Source: Eudromia elegans (Eukaryota; Chordata; Aves; Tinamiformes; Tinamidae). From it: DNA of 64,000 nt. Shown piece after piece: positions 12,716 to 22,540 of this stretch. The notes under the pieces are model-generated. The model saw only the letters and a list, made by a program, of their open reading frames with translations. It had not been told where the DNA came from and did no database searches. Positions within the stretch are counted from its first letter, which is position 1, and each line of letters begins with the position of its first letter. The translations under genes were made by a program, and so were the position numbers. The DNA is taken from contig PTEX01000049.1 in NCBI GenBank assembly GCA_003342815.1, forward strand, positions 2,329,859 to 2,393,858, in the 5' to 3' direction.

Positions 12716-13275
12716 GTTCGTTTTTGTAAAGCACCGCTTTTCCGGGTGCCGAGCCGGCCGGCGCTCCGCCTGCACGCCGCTCCGCACCGAGGTGCGCTCC
12801 GGGAGCCGGCGCTCCGTGCGTCCCTGTGCATCAGCCGAGCTCTGCTGGGAGCTTGTGCGTTTACACCTAATTCCAGGCAAAAGGTGATGCCGTCTGTCTC
12901 GCAACCCAAACACAGCAGGTCTGGAGCAGAGCCGGTTGTATATTGCCCATCTGCACGCAGGCCGGATCCTGCAGCTGGAGGCGCAGCGGTCCCTGCTGCA
13001 GGGCACCCTCCACGTGCAGCGGCGAGCGGGGCTCTTCACCTGCCTCCCTTGGGATACGGAGGGTGGAGAGGAGCTGCAGCGGCCGAGAGCTGTCCCTGGT
13101 GGGCCCTGCGTGTGCCAGGCAGCACCGTCTAGTGCTGGCGCGATCCAAAGCCATTGCTGCTGCCTCCTCAGCCCAAGGAGGGGCCTCGGCGAGGCCGTGC
13201 CTCAGTGCTGAGGCTCCAGCACCCAGAGGTGCTGCTGGGGCACGGGCCCTGCTCCCTTCCCGCTCCCCAGAAGGT
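12716..13275. promoter_or_regulatory. CpG-dense block (intergenic CpG island)
   Basis: Bases 12721-12840 hold 18 CpG by hand count, far above the surrounding AT-rich DNA, and the block stays GC-rich to about 13275. The 12-mer GCCGGCGCTCCG occurs twice (12757-12768 and 12805-12816). Up to six open frames overlap here on both strands, the usual result of GC-rich composition, and none has a recognisable domain. It may be an orphan CpG island, a promoter of an unannotated transcript, or a GC-biased recombination patch. Confidence 0.5.
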
Positions 13276-13829
13276 TAATGACAAGGAGGGAGCGAACAGA
13301 AAATAGCTTCTTTAACTGTGATTTTTCATGGAAGCTTCGGTCTGCTCAAAAATCGCTTTTCTTTTTTCAGTAACATATCTGAAATGTGCACGTCCAGATT
13401 CTGAAGACACTGTGGGGCTCTCATTGGGCAGCAAACTTTCTGTTAACACCAGGAACCAGCTCTGCTTGTAAAAATTCTGTGGTTTTCAGTACCCAAAAGT
13501 GGAGGGGAAGAACTCTGTTCGGAACTCAAACATTTCAGCTTTCTCTTGCTGAAAACCAAAAAGTTGTCGCTGAATTTTTTGTGGTGAAAGTAATGGTTTC
13601 TAATCTAGTCCTGAGATTTTCCAGGACATTTAGGGAATAGCAGGCTGTGCTCCGCATGGGGACACTGGAGGCCATAGCTCCGTTCTCCGCTTTGTCAGAG
13701 GTTTGTGACGAGCTGCTTAGTCTAGTAGGGTGTGTTTGCATGGCCTGAGCAGGGTGGTCTCGGGCTCTGCTGGAGTCAGCGCTGTCTGGTTTGGCAGAAA
13801 GTCAGTCAGTTACCAAACTGGTGGCCTAA
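13276..13829. other. Non-coding DNA, nothing recognised
   Basis: An 84-codon plus-strand frame (13386-13640) begins shortly after a pyrimidine-rich AG (around 13369) but matches no family known to me. Confidence 0.4.
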
Positions 13830-14140
13830 ACCCCCGTGCAGCGAGCGGGACCGCACGGTGCCGCTGACCCGTCCCAGCAACGCCGGCCCATTCATAGCTC
13901 CGCACGGCCTTTTACCTCCAAGAAGGGGCAGCAGCCCCACGGAGGCCGCCCCGGAGGAGGCTCCCCAGCCGCGGGGGCTGCAAGCCGTCGTGCTGGCCCC
14001 CATGTGTGCAGCATCCCTGATGGATCAGCTTCCAGAGGCGCCTTCGCACCAGTCGCCTCCAGATGGTCTCCAGGCCGTCTGCGAGGCAGCCGCGTGGTCA
14101 GGAGGCAGCCGGAGCCGAGGCGCGCTCGCAGGCACACGCT
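13830..14140. promoter_or_regulatory. Second GC/CpG-rich block
   Basis: A C/G-rich stretch with many CpG and overlapping frames of 65-136 codons on both strands. No protein family recognised. Composition drops sharply at 14140 where a MIR remnant begins. Confidence 0.4.
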
Positions 14141-14144
14141 GACT

Positions 14145-14220
14145 GTTTTTTGGTCCTCATTTTTCGTCTGTAAGATGGGAATAATATATCCTTGGCCTGT
14201 CTTGTCTCATTAGGTGGTCA
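14145..14220 (+). repeat. MIR-type SINE fragment
   Basis: The text 'gtcctcatttttcgtctgtaagatgggaataata', here split across about 14151-14188, matches the MIR core 'cctcatctgtaaaatggggataataata', and the following 'ggcctgtcttgtctcattaggtgg' fits the next MIR segment. The 5' part and 3' tail are not recognisable. Confidence 0.65.
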
Positions 14221-14411
14221 GGTTTGTGTGACAGGGTCTGTGTCTGTATGTGCCATCTTGGCGTAGTAAGTCCCTTAGTTATAGAGACATGGCTATTAAA
14301 GGTTCCCTGGTACTACTACTAAGGAAAGAATACACATACAACTAAATACTCCTTTTGTTCAGATTTTTATAAGTATTTTGCTCTACTGGGAAAGATCCAT
14401 GACTATTGTAA

Positions 14412-14478
14412 ATTTGGCAGAAATCCACTGAAGTGAGAGTAGCTCTACCCACTTACACCAACTGAGGAGCTTGGCTTC
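14412..14478. repeat. Decayed inverted-repeat element, one arm clear
   Basis: The end 'cttacaccaactgaggagc' closely follows the recurring arm 'ttacaccagctgaggatctggcc'. Upstream 'aaatccactgaagtgag' is a worn version of the 'cattgaagtcaatg' centre. The left arm is not clear. Confidence 0.5.
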
Positions 14479-14939
14479 AGCAACAGGAAAGCTCGTTTTA
14501 GGGATCCTTTTGTTAATACAATTAGCATATTTTGTGCTTACAGCATTTTTTAAAGCTCTGTTAAAAATAAATTCCTGAAGTCTTGGATAAATAAATAGTT
14601 GTACAGAAGTGTCCTCTGTAGCCACGAAGTTGCCAAAAATTATCAGTAATCCTCAGTCAGATGGAATGTACAGTTGGCAAGGAGATGGCAGGAAAAAGTG
14701 CTCACCAGCTCTGCCTCGTATTCCCATACAATGAGAGATGCCAAGATTTTCCATTAGTGTCTGTGATGCCGTTGAAGATGGGAGTGTTTGTTATTAAGGA
14801 GACCTTGTTTTAGTTAAATAACCAATGAAGGGCTCGGTTCAGTTGCATATTTTTCCATCACTAGATGTTGATTTCACACGAGCTGCTTTATTTTGTTAAT
14901 GAAATTTGACTCTTGCTTCTCTTCCCCTGCATTTAACTC

Positions 14940-15145
14940 AATTTAGGTCAAAACACAGAATATGCAAATGAAGAACCGCAAGGCCAGCCCACCAGTGATG
15001 TGGTTTGCAAGTCCCGAATTAAAAAAGAATTATTGACAGACTAGTCTGGGGCAATAAATGCCTTGAAAACTGACATCCCAGTTCCTGGCAGCTGACATAT
15101 GTATTTATTCAGGCTTTGACACTGCTGTGATTTTTAATTTGGGGG
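14940..15145. promoter_or_regulatory. Candidate conserved non-coding element with octamer site
   Basis: A unique-looking AT-moderate block with a perfect octamer ATGCAAAT (14962-14969), several TTAAT/AATTA homeodomain-type cores and no repeat similarity or low complexity. Dense, varied motifs without repeats are typical of developmental enhancers, but conservation cannot be judged from one sequence. Confidence 0.3.
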
Positions 15146-15352
15146 TTTTGGTCTTTCTTGGAAAAGTGACGAGGGGTTTTAAGGGCCTTTATTTTGGGTG
15201 ACGACATTCAGACAAACGCAGCTGGCACACGCTGCCTGCTGCCCGGGACCCTGCCGTGTTTAAGTGGTGTGGAGTGAAGCTTCAAACTCTTGAGGAAGCC
15301 CCAGTCACTTGTCGGTGCTGTGTATCTTGGCCCCAGGGCACAGTGCGTGTAA

Positions 15353-15453
15353 GTGGGTAATGGGCCAAGAGCTGTTTTTATTTAAAACCGTGGGATTCCC
15401 ACGTCGTTCCCCAGGAATTACACCTGCTCAACCAAGAGCAGCTTTGGCCCAGG
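15353..15453. repeat. Inverted-repeat (MITE-like) element with visible terminal repeats
   Basis: The left end TGGGCCAAGAGCTG (15361-15374) is answered by CAGCTTTGGCCCA (15439-15451), complementary apart from one extra base. Inside, CGTGGGATTCCCACG (15389-15403) is a perfect 15-base palindrome and 'aattacacctgct' (15417-15427) is the recurring arm text of this family. The size of about 90 bases and absence of coding capacity fit a non-autonomous element. Target-site duplications are not clear. Confidence 0.6.
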
Positions 15454-16724
15454 AACTGTAATCTAAAGATACCGCTGCATCAGTCACCCCGTGTGTTCAC
15501 ACTCTGGCCTCACAGTTTGGTTTCGGAGGTGTTTACTGCCGGGCACACCGTGAAGATGAAATAACAAAGTAGCAGCAAAATGGGCATCTGCTCAACTTGG
15601 GATTCCCAAGTCTGGTTGATTGGATCCAGCCCTAATAAATATACCTGCTAAATGCTCCCCGGTTGGATTTATGTGAGCGTGTTGTTCTGAGCCAATAGAA
15701 TAGCTATAAAACACTTTGCTGCTTAGAAAAAAAATGTCTGCTGAAAAGTTTAGTAGCTTAATTGTAAACTTTAAGTGTGTAGAAATGTTTAATACAGTAA
15801 GAAGTTACGGTTCTAGTTACAGAAGCAGGAGGGACTGGGTCTGTGTAACACTTGCATCTTTTCAATTAGCCCTGGAGGTAGAAGCCTGAGAACAGGAAAC
15901 TTAGGAGAGACGGAACAGATTTGCCATCCTTGCCATGCTTAAGCTCCATTCATGCTCAATTAGTCAGTGTTTTCCTGACCATCAAAACGTAAAGGCAAAG
16001 TCTGGACTACTTGAGGAGTAATACAACTCCAGATTAAATTAATATCTACATTATAGCAGCTACTTACTGTGACTGTTGAAAGTTAGTTTTGCCTCAAAGA
16101 GATGATACAAAGGAAACAGGGTCCTCAACATGAAACCCTGGCATCAGACGCTAACAGTCGTGCCGAGTGGTGGAGCTGAAATACAATATAACCTTTTCAT
16201 GTTCAGACTCAAACATGTTCATTTAACATTATACTTAACGGAACAGCTTTAAACCAGCCACAAAGAAGTGACCAGGCATGTTTTGACTATAATAAGCATT
16301 GATTCCATGCCTATAAATGTTATAATTTTATAATTGAATCAGTTATACTCGTTCTTTATGGGATTAAGGAAACATTCCATTTGAATTGATTTCTTTTTTT
16401 TTTTTTACTCTCATGATAGAGAGGAATTAAAAGGTAGAAAAAAAAGAAGAAAAATGAGTGAGCAATGCTAGAATTATTAAAAAAATGCCTGAAGATTTTT
16501 CTTCTAGAATAAAAGCTTTCTTAGATGGAATATCTCAGCGTGGGGAAAGTTCCTTGGATGCTCTGAGAGATTTCTAATTTCCCTTCAGTAGAGAAAAAGA
16601 CCAGCTGTGATCTCGCACTTTGCAGGACAGTTAGATGACACTCAGGTCTCACCGCAGGTGGTCTCTGCCATCTGAATCAATACTGAATGGGATGGCGTGG
16701 GCTTTTCTGTTAAAAAGATGAGAT
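15454..16724. other. AT-rich non-coding DNA, nothing recognised
   Basis: Includes simple T- and A-rich runs (16391-16406 and 16435-16455). No gene or repeat family recognised. Confidence 0.5.
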
Positions 16725-16870
16725 TGGGCTTCTGGGAGAGCTCAGTTTAATTTTCACCTTTGCCACAAGCTTCCTCAGGCAACTCACTCTTAATCTGACA
16801 TTACGAAATGTTGAGGTCAGGCGCTGTGGTTTAATATAGTGCCCAGACAAATGGCATGTTTAGTCTTCAG
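16725..16870 (+). repeat. MIR-type SINE fragment
   Basis: The order 'cttctgggagagctcag', 'tttgccacaagcttcctcaggcaactcactcttaatctgac' (shown over 16760-16800) follows the amniote MIR body, whose usual wording is 'tctgccac...cttgggcaagtcacttaatct'. The 3' tail is lost. The match is by eye. Confidence 0.6.
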
Positions 16871-18589
16871 TGGGACTGCTTGAACACAAAGGCTAATTAT
16901 CTCTGTTAGATACCACTAAATGATGTCTACAAAAGAGAGTGTTCTCCATGCTTTTGTTTGCTGAGTTGCAGAGGTGCAAAGCCAAGTTGTGAGGAAATTT
17001 TATACATCAGAAAACTTTGCTCGTGTGCTATCTGCATTTGATGTCTGTATTTTGTTATATGAGAATCTTGAAGTACTTTCCAAATCAGTTCTCATGCTGC
17101 CCTTGTAAGGCAGACCTATGTCTAGATGGTTGCAGAGAATTCACCTAGGATATCAAGGGTCTTGGTTAGAGTTACTGAGTCTGCCTGCTAAAGCACAAGG
17201 AACAGAAGCCGGTTTGCTGCTCCTACCACTAAGGCAAATCTCTTTCTCATAGGAAAACATCCAGAAGACACTGGAGTGAAGGGAGATTGTCAAGGTGTGT
17301 TGACGTCCACCTCCAAGGGTACCTAGACTGGCCTTTACCTGAAGGATGGTGGGATGTGCTAGCAAACCTGTTCCCAGCAAAGACAGCTTGAGCAATTGAG
17401 GGCAACCTATAGACGAGCAAAGATTTTTAGACCTCTCTTCTGGCTTTAAAGTCTATGTTAAAAAAGAACACTAAATGTTATTTGCTTCCTTGCTGGAGAC
17501 ATAGTAAAATGCACACAATATTCTCAGGATTGTCAAAATAACCTGTATCAGGAGATCTGGAAATCCACGAGTAGCAGTGAATGCTGAAATTGTTTTACAG
17601 ATAAAACTGGATGTCTTAAATGTAATATTACTTCCAGTATTGATAAGAGCATGGATATTTAGTTCAGAAGACACACATGTATGTATTAGAACCCCATCTA
17701 AATTCAGTGATTTTTGAAGTGCATAACCTCTAAGACTCAATGCAATAATCATATATTTAAAGATGTACTTGAAAGTTTTCCTAAATTCAGGCCATCAGTT
17801 GTGATAGGGTAGATCTGATCAGGTAAAGATAGATTCTTTTTGCAGGGAGTTGTATCTGAGTTACGAGAAGCATGCCCTAGTTTTCCATCAGTAATAATGA
17901 TAATGTAACATTTCCCCAATTGTTTCATTTTGCTTTTATTTTTAGAATAGTAGCATTTACATAACAGACTTGGTAGAGATTTAGGGTACAAAAAAACCCC
18001 AAGTGAGGCTCTAGCTATTAACCTCATGTGCTGTGTTTATAAAAAGCCACTCTAATACGGTGCTGATGAAGTATGTATAAAAAGAAAAATCCATTACAAC
18101 CAAGGGGATTTTCAATGAAGTATTAGCCTGGTAAGAGGGTTAACAAGGTTGGTGTTTTTTCCCTTTCTTTCTTTTTTTAAGTCAAGGCACAACTTAGTAT
18201 AAGCGGTTAATGTGCAGGTTTGGTGCCACAGATTAGATTGTGCGGGCAAAAGTACTGCAGGGTTTTTGTAAAGACGTATATTCAGTTCATTGATACATGT
18301 AAATAAGATTATACCCTTTCCCCTGTATTTGCATTAGCCAAGACAAGTATTAGACATCACAACACAGAATGGTTATTCAGAGTTCACTAATTATGGCTTC
18401 GTATCTTTAAATGAGATTATAATATGGCCAGCTCTGGATCCTGGTACAGCCTGACTGAGTTATGCTGTGACACTTGGAGGTAGCAGAAAAATAGCCTGGA
18501 AAAAAAGTTCACAAAATAGTTCCATACTGAGTCGGTACAAGCGTCTGTGTAGAGAGGGAGGGAAAATGGATCTGAACCTTCTAGTTCTA
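16871..18589. other. AT-rich non-coding DNA, nothing recognised
   Basis: A perfect reverse octamer (ATTTGCAT) lies at 18327-18334. Minus-strand frames at 17471-17752 and 17749-18027 abut but show no recognisable domain. Confidence 0.45.
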
Positions 18590-18800
18590 AGAGGCTGCTG
18601 CAGAGCTGGGGGTTCAGGGGCTGTGAGGGGGCTCTGCGGGTGCCGAGAGCAGCAGCCGGTGTGAATCCCGTGAGGGAAGCGGTGCCGTGATGCCCGCCCT
18701 GCTCTCCTGCACGGCTGCCCTGGTGCTGCGGCCGGCCCGGCCGCACCGCTCTCGCCGATTCACCCAAGGATGCAGATTCCTGGGTCCTGCCGTTGCTGTG
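18590..18800. promoter_or_regulatory. GC-rich patch with a 19-base perfect palindrome
   Basis: A short GC-rich, CpG-containing block within AT-rich DNA. At 18727-18745 TGCGGCCGG-C-CCGGCCGCA is a perfect palindrome around one C. The 168-codon minus-strand frame at 18417-18923 overlaps other open frames and shows no domain, so it is read as a composition effect. Confidence 0.4.
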
Positions 18801-19299
18801 TGCACGGGATGCCAGCAGAGCCTTTCCAGCTCGGTGCAGTGAGGGTGGCCTCAGGATGGTTTGGGCAGCCAAGAGCTTGAAAAAAGAGAATGCAACCTGG
18901 GCTGACTTTCCCCTTGTACGCAATGTTTGGGGTGTAATGTGTTCTCAGCATCCTCCTTGACCTGCCTCCTGAGAGCCTGCTCAGTCTGCAGCTTCCCCCT
19001 CTGCTGCCTCCTGCTCTTGTCCCCTTCAAACACAGTGGCATTGCGTGACTTTCCGTGCAGTGAAGGGGCATTGCCACGGAGCTAGCTGAGTCTATTGCTT
19101 ATGAACAACACGTATGACTCACAAAGTCACCCAATTCAGTGTACCTGCAGTCAGGTACAGAAGAAGAGAAGGGGGCAGCCCGCACTGCTGCTGCGAACGG
19201 CTCTCGAGCCCTGCTGGGAGCCGCCAGCCATGTTTCACCGCAGAGCTGGCCGCGCTGCAGTGATGAATGAAGCGCCCTTGTGTCCAGTGTGTCTGTTTT
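18801..19299. other. Non-coding DNA, nothing recognised
   Basis: Mixed composition, several short overlapping frames, no recognised product or repeat. Confidence 0.4.
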
Positions 19300-19378
19300 G
19301 TTTTAATTCTGCAGAGCCCTTTGGAATCTTCGAGGATGAAAGGCGCTACATAAGTGCGAGATTGTTGTTTTTATTTGG
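19300..19378 (+). repeat. Amniote SINE 3' tail (MIR/CORE type)
   Basis: The text 'gccctttggaatcttcgagg' followed by 'atgaaaggcgctacataagtg' and a T-rich 'ttgttgttttta' end matches the widespread amniote SINE 3' segment 'agcgctttgagatcc..gatgaaaggcgctatataagtgc' plus its 'attattatt' tail. The 5' body cannot be traced upstream. Confidence 0.65.
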
Positions 19379-19883
19379 ATTTGGAAATAGCCTTCCTGAA
19401 AATAGTAACTAGTAGATTAAATGCCAGACCAGGATGAGGCAATACCGCTTTGTACACAGAGAGGATTATTAGAAATATTTCTTTAGAATGATACCCAGAA
19501 TGTGAATTACTCAACTTGCCAGGTTACTTATGAAACAGAAAAAGTTACAGAAGCACTTATGTAACATTGTTTTTCCAGAAAAATAGGTGGTGATTTTTCT
19601 CAGCAGTTCTCGCTGCTAAGTGGACTAACATCTTGCAAAATCCCGCAGTGCTTTCCCTCCTAGAACTTCTTCCTAAGTGGACACATACAAAAACATATCC
19701 ACACATAACAAAGAGCAATCTCTAATGTTTAAGTAGGCAATCGGATACAAGAACAAGCTGGGACTATTTGATGGTGAGAAAGGTCAGTTTGTTTTTCAAC
19801 TTCCCTGCATATAAATCATCTATGAAAAAGTTTATTTTGCAGATGTCTGGAGCAGTACAAACAAGCAATACAAAGTTCAGTGA
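19379..19883. other. AT-rich non-coding DNA, nothing recognised
   Basis: No gene, RNA or repeat recognised. Confidence 0.5.
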
Positions 19884-19917
19884 TTTTTTTTCTTTTTTTT
19901 TTTTTTTTTTTTTTTTT
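19884..19917. repeat. Long T tract, T(25) after T(7)
   Basis: Positions 19893-19917 are 25 T in a row, preceded by a T run with a single C at 19892. It borders a purine-rich G/A stretch (19918-19945). Confidence 0.9.
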
Positions 19918-20559
19918 GCGGGGAGGGAGTAGGGAGGGAGAAGACAAGTGGGCCAAAAAGCTCCCCTGCCTCCCCAGACGACGTCTAGAGCTTCATCCTT
20001 GTGCTCCAGCTTTGCACCCCTCACACCACAAGCCCCAAGGAGCCCCTTCCCGCACAGCAGCGGGGCGAGGAGGTTCAGTCACTCCTGGAACACTCTCCTT
20101 TCCTGGATACCGCAGTATTTATAGATTAGCAACTGCTCCCTCTGCTTCTGGAGAGACCGACTGGAACATGTAATATTTGGGGCAAATTCTTCTAAAGTGT
20201 AATTATTATTATTAAGCACACAGAACGGAAAACGTTTAATTATCCCCCTCAGCATATTAGCCTCTGGGCGAGTATATGGGAGGTCCCTAGTGATACAAAG
20301 TTGTGTTGTGCCTACTGTTTAGTCTGCCTAAGAGCACACTCAGGTTTGCTCCTTGGACAGCTAACAGAGATCTCTTGCAGAGGGTGTCTGATTTACCCCT
20401 TCAAAACAATACTTCTTGATGCTTATTTTTTATAGTATTTAAAAACTTTTTTTAAAAAAATGACAACAAGGACGCCCTCCTTCTTGGCTCCCCAGGAAAG
20501 TTCCAAGTGGTTGTTTATGTCACTCCTTTAACAGGCATTTGTGCTTTATGCCTTATTTT
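19918..20559. other. Non-coding DNA, possible repeat end
   Basis: Contains (ATT)4 around 20203-20214. The phrase 'ggggcaaattcttctaaagtgtaa' (about 20179-20201) resembles an arm of the inverted-repeat family but no partner arm is visible. Confidence 0.4.
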
Positions 20560-20910
20560 AAAAGTGCATTAGCAGATTTCTTTTTAATTAAATTTTATGG
20601 GTGAATTTACTGCTCATGAAAATGAGTGATTAATAACGCTGGCTTCAGTGAGAAGCAGAGGGGCTGGGCATTACGCAAACTTCCCTGCGTGGCTCTGCCA
20701 GGGCATCTCAGCCTTGACCTATTTTACCCTGGCGCGCAGGCTGGCTAGTCATGTGCTGTTGTGGCACATGGCGTGGCTTCTTTTGTCACGTGCCACCCAG
20801 CAAGCCACCAAGGAAGAATTTCCCTGTGGAATGTCGATGGCTGGCGTGTTTTTATTATTTCTCTCGTTCACATACATGGTGCTCTATGGGCAGTAATAAT
20901 TATAGGAAAA
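20560..20910. promoter_or_regulatory. Candidate conserved non-coding element with hairpin
   Basis: A repeat-free block with several TTAAT-type cores (20580-20640). At 20761-20796 GTGGCACATG pairs with CACGTGCCAC (9 of 10 bases), leaving a 16-base loop, and the right arm contains an E-box CACGTG. Overlapping 61-88 codon frames exist on the plus strand without recognisable domains. Enhancer function is inference. Confidence 0.3.
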
Positions 20911-22079
20911 CCTGCCTCAAGCTTTGCATTTGGCTCTGTGAAATAAAGAGTAGCCCAACCTCCCTGGCACTTGGAGAGGGTCTGAAGCTTCAGTGCTGTA
21001 AAACCTCAAGGGTGTAAAGAATCTTGTTGCCTTTAGAAGGAGAATCATCATCTTAAAGTCAGGCATGTGCTGAAGTCATTTGTCGCCTATGAAAGTCAGA
21101 AACAGCAGAAGCAGTAAGAGAGGAGAGGGAAGCACGACAGTGGCTTGAGGTCAGGTCATGAGAAACTAAAAATCCAGTTGATATTAAAGTATACCTTAGA
21201 AACATGGTTAAAAAGTAAGGTTGCTGTGTTTGTCCTAACCTGCTACTTCTTGTGACTCTCACATTCTTATCTTTAGCATGATCCATGATGAGTGTCAGGA
21301 CGTTTATAACAGTGTGTCTTGAAGCGATTATAGGAGTATTTCCATTTTCTGTGCAGGTCCCAGAGACTCTTTCTCAGGTTTGCAAAATGAATCTCTGCTT
21401 TCAGGGCTGGAATATAATTTTGGGCCCCCGCTATGCCGTCTTCAGAAGTTGTGCTCTGATCCTACACTCTTACTTTTGTAGTCTTTTTCCAATTAATTTT
21501 TAAAGCTATCAGCAGCAAAAGCATCAAGATGTAGATCTGAGCTGCACCCCGGATGATTTCTCAGACCCTGATCTTGACTGTCCCTTGGCCTTTGGCACTA
21601 TCTGCCTCAGAGCACTCGCAATCTCTTTTATTCCTCTGGAGAGGAGTATCAGCTTTTCTGGGGCGGTCTGTTATAAGAGAGCATTTCTAGAAAGCAGAAT
21701 TCCCTGTGAGAGCTCCTTCAGTCCTTCTCATGCTATTTTTACACAATGGGCACATCCCTCAGCTAATATAATCTGAAGTGGTACTATTAGTTATATTTAA
21801 ATTTTCACTAGCCAGAGTTTAGCCCAAACCCTTTGCATATTTTTCACACATTTACTTTCTCTTAGCAGTGTTGCCAGTTCCCTCAATACCTAGTGTCTGT
21901 GGGCGCAGACCAGACTTGGGATTTCCATGAAGACATTAGAATAACAATTTTCATTTTTTTATATATAAAAATATATTTCTCACCACTGTGGTTATAAAGT
22001 TTGGACATGTTTCTTTGGCAAGAAGGCAAACAGAGGTCAATAAATATTTACTGTCATAACAGTTTGTTTTCTTTAAAGA
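20911..22079. other. Non-coding DNA, nothing recognised
   Basis: Several short frames of no recognised family. AT content rises strongly after 21950. Confidence 0.45.
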
Positions 22080-22295
22080 AAAAAAAGAGATGATTTTGAG
22101 AGTCTGCTGCATCATTTCGTCACGTACTTCATAATGCTGTAATAGATATAAATTATCGTCAGAAGGCAGAAAGGCTTCGTAAGTCTCTGGGCAAAATGCA
22201 ATGATGCTACAGTTACATGAAGAGACATTAATTGCAGTATATAAATAATCCCGGAGCTGCTTGACCAAAATCAACCAAGCCCCACACAACTCATC
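22080..22295. promoter_or_regulatory. Candidate conserved non-coding element
   Basis: A repeat-free AT-rich block with homeodomain-type cores (ATTAAT, ATAAAT) and interspersed CpG sites. It is covered by a 112-codon minus-strand open frame (21951-22289) that resembles no protein I know; a frame of that length in AT-rich DNA is uncommon but not improbable over 64 kb. Either a regulatory block or an unrecognised small ORF remains possible. Confidence 0.25.
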
Positions 22296-22484
22296 TGCTA
22301 ATGCTATTTGTAATTTTTTTTTTTTTCCCAGAGAGAGTTCTTGTAGTTCATAAAAGTTAAATGAGAAGTCTAGGGAGAGTCAATGCTGCTTAATGCTTTT
22401 AGGTTGGGCCTAGCAGAATGTGCTTGTTTTCTGAGAACCTTTCTGAAAACTTAAAACTGATCCAAGAAGACCAGTATAATTGAT

Positions 22485-22540
22485 AAATATATATATATAT
22501 GCACATATACACATCTATGTATATATTGCACACACATTTT
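22485..22540. repeat. Compound (TA)n/(CA)n microsatellite
   Basis: Alternating AT from 22486 to 22500 continues into interrupted 'cacatatacac' and 'tgtatatattgcacacac' text up to about 22537. Confidence 0.85.

Noticed and set aside
18417..18923. 168-codon minus-strand open frame
   Set aside because: Composition-driven; several overlapping frames and no family resemblance.
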